Source: Streptomyces sp. NBC_01471 (GTDB lineage Bacteria > Actinomycetota > Actinomycetes > Streptomycetales > Streptomycetaceae). From it: DNA of 64,000 bases. The stretch covers positions 4,795,001 to 4,859,000 of the forward strand of contig NZ_CP109450.1 in assembly GCF_041438865.1 (NCBI RefSeq), read 5' to 3'. Shown here one piece after another: positions 8,514-19,172 of the stretch; within the stretch, counting starts at the first letter, position 1, and each line of letters opens with the position of its first letter. The notes under the pieces are model-generated. The model did not search any database, was not told the DNA's origin, and saw only the letters and a program-made list of their open reading frames with translations. Position numbers and translations under genes: made by a program.

Positions 8514-9203
8514 TCAGCCCTTCCGGTGCCCTATGAGTCGTGGCTTCGGCTCCAGGCCGTCCAGGCCGTGCCACGCCAGGTTCACCAGATGCGCCGCCAC
8601 CTCCGCCTTCGGGGGCTTGCGGACGTCCAGCCACCACTGGCCCGTCAGCGCCACCATGCCGACCAGCGCCTGCGCGTACAGCGGCGCCAGCTTCTGGTCG
8701 AAGCCGCGCGCCTTGAACTCCATCCCCAGGATGTCTTCCACCTGGGTGGCGATATCGCTGATCAGCGACGCGAACGTACCCGTCGACTGGGCCACCGGTG
8801 AGTCCCGCACCAGGATGCGGAAACCGTCCGTGTACTCCTCGATGTAATCCAGCAGCGCGAAAGCCGCCTGCTCACACAGCTCACGCGGGTGGCCGGCCGT
8901 CAGAGAACCCGTCACCAGGTCCAGCAGCTGACGCATCTCCCGGTCGACCACCACCGCGTACAGGCCCTCCTTGCCGCCGAAGTGCTCGTACACCACCGGC
9001 TTGGAGACCCCGGCCTTCGCCGCGATCTCCTCCACCGACGTGCCCTCGAACCCCTTCTCGGCGAAGAGGGTGCGGCCGATGTCCAGCAGCTGCTCGCGGC
9101 GTTCCTTCCCGGTCATACGGACCCGGCGCGCACGCCGGGCCGCGGGCGGGCGGTTCTTGCCACCGCTGGTACTGCTGCCTTCGATCGCCACGTTTGTCAT
9201 CAT
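8514..9203 (-). CDS. TetR-family regulator paired with desaturase
   Basis: 229 residues. The N-terminal helix-turn-helix is RREQLLDIGRTLFAEKGFEGTSVEEIAAKAGVSKPVVYEHFGGKEGLY (residues about 35-82, read in parts), preceded by a basic tail; the C-terminal domain is helical. The first ATG (9203) overlaps the desaturase TGA as ATGA and a second ATG follows at once, so translation is coupled to the desaturase. It most likely senses fatty acid or acyl-CoA status and feeds back on the operon, with repeated TACGG half sites at 10228-10254 as its possible operator. Confidence 0.9.
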   Translation of the reverse strand: MMTNVAIEGSSTSGGKNRPPAARRARRVRMTGKERREQLLDIGRTLFAEKGFEGTSVEEIAAKAGVSKPVVYEHFGGKEGLYAVVVDREMRQLLDLVTGSLTAGHPRELCEQAAFALLDYIEEYTDGFRILVRDSPVAQSTGTFASLISDIATQVEDILGMEFKARGFDQKLAPLYAQALVGMVALTGQWWLDVRKPPKAEVAAHLVNLAWHGLDGLEPKPRLIGHRKG

Positions 9204-10183
9204 GCCGTTTCTGTGAGCTCGCTCTTGCGCCGGTCATCGATCCGGGAAGCGGACGGCCAGCGCACGTCGTGTGCCCAGCCCAGCTGCTCGAACCAGCGGA
9301 TCAGACGCGCGCTGGAGTCCAGCTGGCCCCGCAGGACACCGTGCCGGGCCGACGTCGGGTCCGCGTGGTGCAGGTTGTGCCAGGACTCCCCGCAGGACAG
9401 GATCGCGAGCCACCACACATTGCCCGAGCGGTCACGCGACTTGAACGGCCGCCTGCCCACCGCGTGGCAGATCGAGTTGATCGACCAGGTGACGTGGTGG
9501 AGCAGCGCCACCCGGACCAGCGAGCCCCAGAAGAACGCCGTGAAAGCGCCCCACCACGACATCGTGGCCAGACCGCCCACCAGCGGCGGAATCGCCAGCG
9601 ACACAGCTGTCCAGTAGATGAAGTTCCGCGAGATCCAGCGGAGCGCCGGGTCCTTGATCAGATCCGGGGCGTACTTGTGCTGCGGAGTCTGCTCCTCGTC
9701 GAACATCCAGGCCATGTGCGCCCACCACAACCCCTTGAGCAGGGCCGGGAAGGTCTCGCCGTACCGCCAGGGCGAGTGCGGGTCGCCCTCCGCGTCGGAG
9801 AACTTGTGGTGCCTGCGGTGATCGGCCACCCAGCGCACCAGCGGCCCCTCGACCGCCAGCGAGCCCATCATGGCCAGCACGATGCGCAGCGGACGCTTCG
9901 CCTTGAAAGCGCCATGCGTGAAATACCGGTGGAAACCGATCGTGATGCCGTGGCACCCGACGTAATACATCACCACGAGCAGACCCAGATCGAGCCAGCT
10001 CACACCGCCCCAGCTCCAGGCCAGCGGCACCGCCGCGACCAGAGCGAGAAACGGCACGATGATGAAGAGCAGCAGACCGAACTGCTCGACGGAGCCTTTG
10101 CTGTCCCCGCCCAGCGTCGCGGAGGGGATGGCAGGTCCTGTCGGGGTCTGGGCGTCATCGATCAGATCGGGACCAATGGTCAT
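9200..10183 (-). CDS. Acyl-CoA/lipid delta-9-type fatty acid desaturase
   Basis: 327 residues from ATG at 10183. Membrane di-iron desaturase with all three histidine boxes: HRYFTH (85-90), HRRHH (122-126) and HNLHH (269-273). Hydrophobic hairpins lie at about 36-78, 100-118 and 190-222. It introduces a double bond into membrane acyl chains. The start follows CGGGGGAC; reading frames further upstream run antisense into ppc and are not coding. It is the first gene of an operon with the TetR regulator and divergent from ppc. Confidence 0.93.
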   Translation of the reverse strand: MTIGPDLIDDAQTPTGPAIPSATLGGDSKGSVEQFGLLLFIIVPFLALVAAVPLAWSWGGVSWLDLGLLVVMYYVGCHGITIGFHRYFTHGAFKAKRPLRIVLAMMGSLAVEGPLVRWVADHRRHHKFSDAEGDPHSPWRYGETFPALLKGLWWAHMAWMFDEEQTPQHKYAPDLIKDPALRWISRNFIYWTAVSLAIPPLVGGLATMSWWGAFTAFFWGSLVRVALLHHVTWSINSICHAVGRRPFKSRDRSGNVWWLAILSCGESWHNLHHADPTSARHGVLRGQLDSSARLIRWFEQLGWAHDVRWPSASRIDDRRKSELTETA

Positions 10184-10227
10184 AAGGGACGTCCCCCGTG
10201 GGGTGAGGAATGCGGCTGATGCCCGGC

Positions 10228-10254
10228 TACGGTTCCGTAACCTACGGCCTCGTA
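10228..10254. promoter_or_regulatory. Candidate TetR operator upstream of desaturase
   Basis: TACGG/CCGTA half sites occur in overlapping inverted arrangement: TACGGTTCCGTA (10228-10239), CCGTAACCTACGG (10235-10247) and TACGGCCTCGTA (10243-10254). They lie 45-70 bp upstream of the desaturase start, in the divergent region shared with ppc. Assignment to the adjacent TetR protein is inference. Confidence 0.5.
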
Positions 10255-10420
10255 AGTATGTCAGCGAGCAGCCTCGCGGCAAGAGGGCTGTGGACGCCCC
10301 GGCGAGGCGGACACCTATCCTTGGTCCGTGTCGTCGGACAGCGCGGTCCGTTCTGTGACTTCTGGGACTGACACCCAGACCCCTTCGCCAGTCGTGCCAA
10401 CACTGCAAGGAGCCGCACCT

Positions 10421-13159
<2,739 letters not shown>

Positions 13160-13169
13160 CCCTCCGGTC

Positions 13170-13205
13170 GGGGGGCCCGGGCGCGCGTGTCGTGCCGGGC
13201 CCCCC
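13170..13205 (+). terminator. ppc terminator hairpin
   Basis: GGGGGGCCCGG (13170-13180) pairs perfectly with CCGGGCCCCCC (13195-13205) around a 14-nt loop, starting 11 bp after the ppc stop. There is no T-run. An 18-bp perfect palindrome (13205-13222) follows directly. Confidence 0.8.
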
Positions 13206-13268
13206 CGGTCCCCGGGGACCGGCCCCGGAGGAACCGGTCAGCAACCGCCGGACGGGCCCGGGGAGTGC

Positions 13269-13733
13269 TCACAGCGCGACGAACGCCGCCACCAGCAGCC
13301 CCGCCCCCGCAACCCCCACCGCCCACGCCGTACGCGTCAGCCGCAGGCCGCCGCCGATCACCAGCGCCGCCAGCACCAGCGCACCGCCCAGCGGCACCCA
13401 GGCATGCAGCGCCCCCGCCCAGCCCGTCCTGATCGCCTCGTCACTGCCCGGGCGGACCACCACCGGCAGCCGCTCACCCTTCTCCGCCGCCGTCGACCTG
13501 TCGATGACCAGCCCGCCGTGCGCAGCCGAACCAGCCGACGGCACGAACGGCCCCGAACACGTATCACCCGCACACGAAGCCACCGTCAGAGTCCCGTGAT
13601 CACGGCCCTTCGCGAGAATCACATGCTGCGCCGTGCCCCACGACGACCAGAAACCGGCCACCACGATCAGCACCGCCACACAGCCCATGGCTGCCCGGCA
13701 CACGAACAGCAGGACGCCGCCACTCCGCTTCAT
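13269..13733 (-). CDS. Small membrane protein of unknown function
   Basis: 154 residues. A hydrophobic helix at about 7-28 (VLLFVCRAAMGCVAVLIVVA) is followed by an extracytoplasmic segment of about 75 residues with a Cys pair (SCAGDTCSG), then two helices near the C terminus (VPLGGALVLAALVIGG and AVGVAGAGLLVAAFVAL). The Cys pair could form a disulfide outside the cell. I recognise no family. It lies between ppc and pth, leftward, 66 bp upstream of pth, so it may share its transcript. Confidence 0.7.
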   Translation of the reverse strand: MKRSGGVLLFVCRAAMGCVAVLIVVAGFWSSWGTAQHVILAKGRDHGTLTVASCAGDTCSGPFVPSAGSAAHGGLVIDRSTAAEKGERLPVVVRPGSDEAIRTGWAGALHAWVPLGGALVLAALVIGGGLRLTRTAWAVGVAGAGLLVAAFVAL

Positions 13734-13799
13734 GGGGCGCGATCCTTGGCCATCGGACCACGCCGGGTCAACCCACCAGGAGCCGGCCCGGTAGCCGCA

Positions 13800-14396
13800 T
13801 CAGGAGTTGTACGTGGTCTGCGCCCGGTCAAGACCCTCGATGATCAGTGCCTCCACCGCATCCGCCGCCCGGTCCACCAAGTACCCGAGCTCCTTGCGCT
13901 CGGCCGACGAGAAGTCCTTCAGGACGAAATCGGCGACCTGCATCCGGCCCGGCGGACGGCCGATACCGAACCGGACCCTGTGGTAGTCGGGACCCAGCGA
14001 CCTGGTCATCGACTTCAGACCGTTGTGACCGTTGTCCCCGCCGCCCAGCTTCAGCCGCAGCGTCCCGTAATCGATGTCCAGCTCGTCATGGACAGCGACG
14101 ATGTTCGCCGTCCCCACCTTGTAGAAATCACGCAGCGCCGTGACCGGGCCGCCGGAGAGATTCATGTACGACATCGGCTTGGCCAGCACCACCCGCCGGT
14201 TCGCCGGCCCCGGCGGACCCAGCCTGCCCTCCACCACCTGAGCACGCGCCTTGTGCGCCTTGAACCGGCCCCCGATGCGCTCAGCGAGCAGATCGGCCAC
14301 CATGAAGCCCACATTGTGACGGTTGGCCGCATAGTCCGGGCCGGGATTTCCGAGGCCCACGACGAGCCAGGGAGCGGTCGGGTCGGGCGTCGTCAT
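13800..14396 (-). CDS. pth: Peptidyl-tRNA hydrolase
   Basis: Cleaves the ester bond of peptidyl-tRNAs released prematurely from ribosomes. 198 residues from ATG at 14396, which follows GAGGGAG by about 8 nt; a GTG two codons upstream is too close to that site. The signature GLGNPGPDYAANRHNVGF contains catalytic His27. HDELDID and GGGDNGHNGLKS complete the substrate-binding site. It lies downstream of rplY in the common order glmU-prs-rplY-pth. Confidence 0.96.
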   Translation of the reverse strand: MTTPDPTAPWLVVGLGNPGPDYAANRHNVGFMVADLLAERIGGRFKAHKARAQVVEGRLGPPGPANRRVVLAKPMSYMNLSGGPVTALRDFYKVGTANIVAVHDELDIDYGTLRLKLGGGDNGHNGLKSMTRSLGPDYHRVRFGIGRPPGRMQVADFVLKDFSSAERKELGYLVDRAADAVEALIIEGLDRAQTTYNS

Positions 14397-14567
14397 CTGC
14401 ACGTCTCCCTCTACGTGTCCGGCCGCACGTCGTCATGAGAGCAGCCGGTAAAGCCGGTGAACAGCCAGCCGCCGCCCGCGCCTTGCGGCACGGACGGCGG
14501 ATTCAGGCACACTCCGGGACAACAGGACCCGGACCGCCGGACCAGCCGGCGGAAATCAGCGCGAGGC

Positions 14568-15158
14568 TCAGGCCTCGGCACCCTCGGTCGCCTCGTCGGC
14601 GTCCGCGGCCGGCTCCTCGGCCTGCGCGGCCACGACCTGGATGACCACGGCCTCCTCGTCGATGGCGAGCGTCGTACCGGACGGCAGCGGAACATCCTTC
14701 GCCAGGATCGAGTCGCCAGCGTCCATACCCGCGACGGAGACCGTCACCGACTCGGGGATGTGCGTGGCCTCGGCCTCGACGGTCAGGGTGTTCAGCACGT
14801 ACTCCAGCAGGTTGGCGCCCGGCGCCAGGTCGCCCTCGGCGTGCACCGAGACCTCGACCGTGACCTTCTCGCCCAGCTTGACCGCGAGCAGGTCGACGTG
14901 GGTCAGGTTGCGCTTGATGGCGTCACGCTGGATCGCCTTGGGGATGACGAGCTCGGTACGGCCCTCGATGTCCAGGCGGAGCAGCGCGTTGGCGGTCTTG
15001 AGCGCCATCATGAGCTCGTGGCCCGGAAGGGTGATGTGCACCGTGTCGGCGCCGTGACCGTAAATGACCGCCGGAACCTTGTTCTCGCGACGGATCTGGC
15101 GGGCAGCGCCCTTGCCGAACTCGGTACGGACTTCAGCGGTGAGCTTGACCTCAGCCAT
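14568..15158 (-). CDS. rplY: 50S ribosomal protein L25/general stress protein Ctc
   Basis: 196 residues, the long Ctc form: an N-terminal 5S-rRNA-binding L25 domain (MAEVKLTAEVRTEFGKGAAR, VPAVIYGHG) and a C-terminal TL5 domain, ending in an acidic Ala/Glu tail (residues about 178-196). ATG at 15158 follows GAGGAG. The protein binds 5S rRNA in the large subunit; in Bacillus the Ctc form is stress-induced. It lies between prs and pth. Confidence 0.95.
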   Translation of the reverse strand: MAEVKLTAEVRTEFGKGAARQIRRENKVPAVIYGHGADTVHITLPGHELMMALKTANALLRLDIEGRTELVIPKAIQRDAIKRNLTHVDLLAVKLGEKVTVEVSVHAEGDLAPGANLLEYVLNTLTVEAEATHIPESVTVSVAGMDAGDSILAKDVPLPSGTTLAIDEEAVVIQVVAAQAEEPAADADEATEGAEA

Positions 15159-15337
15159 GTGGCACTCCTCGGAGGTGACGAAAACGGATGGGTCACCCGG
15201 CCACGTATCGCGGCCTGCTACGAAGAGCGCGTCGATAACGGAGTCCCGTACCCATGAGTACGGCCTCCCTCGCCGAGCAACTCCGTGAGTCTACCCGGCG
15301 GGGAGGCCGTCCCAGAAATCGATCTTTCAGACCGCTG

Positions 15338-16315
15338 CTACGCCTGCTCCTCGAAGAGGCTGGTGACCGAGCCGTCCTCGAAGACCTCGCGCACCGCGCG
15401 GGCGATCGTCGGTGCCATCGACAGCACCGTGATCTTGTCGAGCTCCAGGTTGTCCGGGTCCGGCAGCGTGTTCGTGAAGACGAACTCACTCACCTTGGAG
15501 TTCTTCAGACGGTCCGCGGCCGGACCCGAGAGCACACCGTGCGTCGCCGTCACGATGACGTCCTCGGCGCCGTTCGCGAACAGCGCGTCCGCGGCGGCGA
15601 CGATCGTGCCACCCGTGTCGATCATGTCGTCGACCAGGACGCAGACACGGCCCTCCACCTCACCCACGACCTCGTGGACGGTGACCTGGTTGGCGACGTC
15701 CTTGTCACGGCGCTTGTGCACGATCGCCAGCGGCGCACCGAGCCGGTCGCACCAGCGGTCCGCGACCCGCACCCGGCCCGCGTCCGGCGACACGATGGTC
15801 AGCTTCGAGCGGTCCACCTTGGCACCCACGTAGTCCGCGAGTATCGGAAGCGCGAAGAGGTGGTCCACCGGGCCGTCGAAGAAGCCCTGGATCTGGTCGG
15901 TGTGCAGATCGACCGTGAGGATGCGGTCCGCACCCGCCGTCTTCATCAGGTCCGCGATCAGACGGGCCGAGATCGGCTCACGGCCGCGGTGCTTCTTGTC
16001 CTGCCGCGCGTAACCGTAGAACGGCACGATCACGGTGATGCTCCTGGCCGAGGCCCGCTTCAGAGCGTCGATCATGATCAGCTGTTCCATGATCCACTGG
16101 TTGATGGGAGCCGTGTGGCTCTGCATCAGGAAGCAGTCCGCACCGCGGGCCGACTCCTGGAAGCGGACGTAGATCTCGCCGTTCGCGAAGTCGAAAGCCT
16201 TAGTCGGCACCAGGTCGACCCCCAGCTGGGACGCGACCTCCTCGGCCAGCTCGGGGTGGGCGCGGCCGGAGAAGAGCATCAGCTTCTTCTCGCCGGTCGT
16301 CTTGATCCCGGTCAC
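15338..16315 (-). CDS. prs: Ribose-phosphate pyrophosphokinase (PRPP synthetase)
   Basis: Makes PRPP from ribose-5-phosphate and ATP for nucleotide, His and Trp synthesis. 325 residues from a GTG preceded by GAGGAG. Class I motifs are present: DFANGEIYVRFQES, the catalytic loop region GYARQDKKHRGREPIS, DLHTDQIQGFF and the PRPP loop VCVLVDDMIDTGGTI. It is downstream of glmU by 139 bp; both use activated sugars or nucleotides and commonly sit together. Confidence 0.97.
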   Translation of the reverse strand: MTGIKTTGEKKLMLFSGRAHPELAEEVASQLGVDLVPTKAFDFANGEIYVRFQESARGADCFLMQSHTAPINQWIMEQLIMIDALKRASARSITVIVPFYGYARQDKKHRGREPISARLIADLMKTAGADRILTVDLHTDQIQGFFDGPVDHLFALPILADYVGAKVDRSKLTIVSPDAGRVRVADRWCDRLGAPLAIVHKRRDKDVANQVTVHEVVGEVEGRVCVLVDDMIDTGGTIVAAADALFANGAEDVIVTATHGVLSGPAADRLKNSKVSEFVFTNTLPDPDNLELDKITVLSMAPTIARAVREVFEDGSVTSLFEEQA

Positions 16316-16454
16316 AGCACAGTCTCCTCAGACGTGTTGATTGCTGCTGGGCGAGCCAGCCGGAGGTATGGACCGGGGCGTACCCCGGAGTCCCGGCCCG
16401 TAAGCCGAGCATGCGTCTATCACGGTACGCGCAGATGAACGCACGTGTTTCCGG

Positions 16455-17948
16455 TCAGCTTTCGCCACCGGGCTTCTCGGACGCGGCCTGAGCGGCCCGC
16501 GCAGCCGCGCTTTCCGGCCGCTTCCTGGCCACCCAACCCTCGATATTCCTTTGCTGGCCCCGGGCGACGGCCAGCGCACCGGCCGGCACGCTCTTCGTGA
16601 TCACCGACCCGGCGGCGGTGTAGACACCGTCCCCGACCGTGATGGGAGCCACAAACATGTTGTCCGAACCGGTGCGGCAGTGCGACCCGATCGTCGTGTG
16701 GTGTTTGTCCTGTCCGTCATAGTTCACGAAGACGCTCGCAGCACCGATGTTGCTGAACTCACCGATCGTCGCGTCACCGACGTACGACAGATGCGGCACC
16801 TTCGAACCCTCACCGATGGTCGCGTTCTTCGTCTCCACGTACGTCCCGATCTTGCCCCGCGTACCGAGCCGGGTACCGGGCCGCAGATAGGCGTACGGAC
16901 CCACGGTGGCGTGCTCGCCGACCTCCGCGCCGTCCGCCACGGTGTTGTCCACCCGGGCGAACGGACCCACCACGGTGTCCTTCAGCCGGGAGTTGGGGCC
17001 GACCTCCGCACCCTCGGCCAGATGCGTCGTACCCAGCAGCTGTGTACCGGGATGGACCACCGAGTCCGGCTCGAACGTCACCGTCACGTCGATGAAGACC
17101 GACGCCGGGTCGATCACGCTCACCCCGGCGAGCATCGCCCGCTCCAGCAGCCGGGCGTTCAGCAGCGCGCGCGCCTGCGCCAGCTGCACCCGGTTGTTGA
17201 TCCCGACGATCTCCCGGTGATCACCGGCGACGGCCGCCCCGACCCGGTGACCGGCCGCCCGCAGAATGCCGAGCACATCGGTCAGGTACTCCTCGCCCTG
17301 GCTGTTGTCGGTGCGCACCTTGCCCAGGGCATCCGCCAGCAGTCGCCCGTCGAAGGCGAACACCCCCGAGTTGATCTCCCGGATGGCCAACTCCGCCTCG
17401 GACGCGTCCTTGTGCTCGACGATCGAGATCACCGCACCGGTGGCGTGGTCGCGCACGATCCGTCCGTACCCCGTGGCGTCGGGGACCTCGGCGGTCAGCA
17501 CGGTGACGGCGTTGCCGTCGGTGGTGTGGGTGGCGGCGAGCGCGGCGAGGGTCGCCCCGGTGAGCAGCGGGGTGTCGCCGCACACGACGAGAACGGTCCC
17601 TTCGGGGGCCGCGCCCAGCTCTTCGAGGGCGGTACGGACGGCGTGCCCGGTGCCGTTCTGTTCGAGCTGCACGGCGGTGCGTACGCCCGCGTCGGTCTCC
17701 GCGAGATGGGCCTGGACCTTCTCGCGCTCGTGCCCGACGACCACGACGAGCTGCTCGGGCTCCAGCTCACGGGAGGCGGCGATGACATGTCCGACGAGCG
17801 AACGCCCGCTGACCTCGTGCAGGACCTTCGGAGTGGCCGACTTCATCCGGGTGCCCGCACCCGCGGCGAGAACGACGACGGCGGCGGCCAAGGGAGCCTC
17901 TCCCCCTGTACGCGCGGATCCGAGACCTTGGGGGGGATTGGCGCTCAC
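16455..17948 (-). CDS. glmU: Bifunctional GlmU (UDP-GlcNAc pyrophosphorylase / GlcN-1-P acetyltransferase)
   Basis: Produces UDP-GlcNAc for peptidoglycan and teichoic acids in two steps. 497 residues from GTG at 17948. The N-terminal nucleotidyltransferase begins after a 22-residue lead with VVVLAAGAGTRMKSATPKVL. The C-terminal left-handed beta-helix runs from about 260, with hexapeptide repeats such as IGEFSNIGAASVFVNYDG and GSHCRTGSDNMFVAPI. The C-terminal tail is Ala/Glu-rich. It is the first gene of the glmU-prs-rplY-pth series; tRNA-Gln lies 112 bp upstream. Confidence 0.96.
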   Translation of the reverse strand: MSANPPQGLGSARTGGEAPLAAAVVVLAAGAGTRMKSATPKVLHEVSGRSLVGHVIAASRELEPEQLVVVVGHEREKVQAHLAETDAGVRTAVQLEQNGTGHAVRTALEELGAAPEGTVLVVCGDTPLLTGATLAALAATHTTDGNAVTVLTAEVPDATGYGRIVRDHATGAVISIVEHKDASEAELAIREINSGVFAFDGRLLADALGKVRTDNSQGEEYLTDVLGILRAAGHRVGAAVAGDHREIVGINNRVQLAQARALLNARLLERAMLAGVSVIDPASVFIDVTVTFEPDSVVHPGTQLLGTTHLAEGAEVGPNSRLKDTVVGPFARVDNTVADGAEVGEHATVGPYAYLRPGTRLGTRGKIGTYVETKNATIGEGSKVPHLSYVGDATIGEFSNIGAASVFVNYDGQDKHHTTIGSHCRTGSDNMFVAPITVGDGVYTAAGSVITKSVPAGALAVARGQQRNIEGWVARKRPESAAARAAQAASEKPGGES

Positions 17949-18059
17949 GGTGGTGCCCTTCGGGTGCGGGTGGTGGACGTCCGCAGAATACCGGGGGGCC
18001 GGGGGGTGGAAATGGGGGCGGGTCCCGACCGCGGAGGTCAGGACCCGAACGACTCAGTG

Positions 18060-18132
18060 CTCCGCCGCTAGGACTCGAACCTAGACCGAACATCTCCAAA
18101 GGATGCCGTGCTGCCGATTACACTACGGCGGA
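18060..18132 (-). tRNA. tRNA-Gln (anticodon TTG)
   Basis: A complete 73-nt cloverleaf can be drawn: acceptor TCCGCCG/CGGCGGA, D-stem GTGT/GCAC, anticodon stem GCATC/GATGT with loop CTTTGGA (anticodon TTG at 18099-18097), T-stem CTAGG/CCTAG with TTCGAGT, discriminator G. The CCA end is not encoded in full (GCA follows). It lies 7 bp downstream of the stop codon of the leftward HTH gene, so its promoter must lie within or before that gene. Confidence 0.97.
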
Positions 18133-18139
18133 ACGCGCG

Positions 18140-19030
18140 TCAGCCGGGCAAGGAACGCCCGCTGACCAAAACGCTGGCATCCACTATGCCGTACCACCAG
18201 CCCTCGATGCGACGGTAAAGATCAGCGCTTCTCTGAACCTGGACGATGAGGCAGCCGTGATAGTCGGCGCCGACGTTCTTGCGCACTGTCTTCGCGTTGT
18301 GTTTCTTGAGAGTGGTCCTGCCGAACGACGAGGTGTCGCTCCCCACGAGCCCTGCCCAGTACTCCTCGGCAGCGAGCACGTCGGCCGACTCGTGAATGGA
18401 CACGTGGAACCGGAGTAGCTCGCGGTCCACTCCGAGGAGATCCAGCCAGGCCAGGAACACCTGAATCATGCTGGGGTCACTGTTGACGAATGCCACGCTC
18501 TCGCGTCGGGCGTGAGGCTTGTCCTTGGTCCCTTCGGCCCAGTAGAGCGCGGCCCCCACGATCATGAGTTCCCGCTCGGACAGCGTCCCGATCTCGTCCT
18601 TGGCCGCCTGCTTGGTCTGCCGGCGTTCCTCCTCCCGCCGCTGGAGTGTCGCCTCCCAGCCGCGCTTCGCGATGGCCGAGGCTTCCTCCCGGGTGCGCCG
18701 GGGAGGCTTCGGCAGGTCCCGCACCCACAGGGAGATCGAACTCTTCGAGCACCCCAGCTCCACCTGTATCCGGTCGTACGTCATGCCCTGCAGCCGGAGT
18801 TCGCGGGCCTTCGCGCGGAGGTCGTCCTTCGCGTTCGGGCGCCGGGTCCAGTCCGGCGCGGGCTCGCCGTCCAGCAGGCGGTTGAGGATGTCGTTGTTGT
18901 CGACGAGGAGCCGGTCGCGGATCTGGCGGCGGCTGAGTCCCTCCCGGCGCAGGGTGATGGCTTGTTCGCGCAGGTCTTCGAAGTCGGCGTACTTGCTGTC
19001 CCGGCTGTTTCTGCTGCGGATATCGGTCAT
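18140..19030 (-). CDS. HTH protein with LAGLIDADG-like domain next to tRNA-Gln
   Basis: 296 residues. Two helix-turn-helix-like segments come first (ITLRREGLSRRQIRDRLLV near 29-47, ELRLQGMTYDRIQVELGCSK near 77-96), then an Arg/Glu-rich helix (about 112-145), then IVGAALYWAEGTKDKP (about 157-172). That segment resembles a divergent LAGLIDADG motif with Glu in the acidic position, followed by VNSDPSMIQVFLAWLDLLGV and a mixed alpha/beta region. The architecture suggests a site-specific DNA-binding protein or degenerate homing-type nuclease; activity is unproven. ATG at 19030 has no good ribosome-binding site. The stop codon lies 7 bp from the 5' end of tRNA-Gln. Confidence 0.75.
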   Translation of the reverse strand: MTDIRSRNSRDSKYADFEDLREQAITLRREGLSRRQIRDRLLVDNNDILNRLLDGEPAPDWTRRPNAKDDLRAKARELRLQGMTYDRIQVELGCSKSSISLWVRDLPKPPRRTREEASAIAKRGWEATLQRREEERRQTKQAAKDEIGTLSERELMIVGAALYWAEGTKDKPHARRESVAFVNSDPSMIQVFLAWLDLLGVDRELLRFHVSIHESADVLAAEEYWAGLVGSDTSSFGRTTLKKHNAKTVRKNVGADYHGCLIVQVQRSADLYRRIEGWWYGIVDASVLVSGRSLPG

Positions 19031-19172
19031 GGGAACAGGTTCGTCCGGAATGCGGACGTCCGGTTCGAAAGTCTGATCGATTCACTGGATCGAGTGATCA
19101 GGGCGTATTGCGCGTAACCTCCCACATCGAAATTCGTGGGGCAGGGGTGCGCCCGCCCGTACGCTGGTTGCC

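Noticed and set aside
10328..10420. Upstream GTG start for PEP carboxylase
   Set aside because: No Shine-Dalgarno there, and the added 31 residues are low complexity; GTG at 10421 follows AAGGAG and gives the normal family length.
18060..18132. tRNA-Gln as an integration site (attB) with a nearby prophage or ICE
   Set aside because: No integrase, excisionase or repeated tRNA 3' end found in the flanks; the neighbouring gene abuts the 5' end rather than the usual 3' end.
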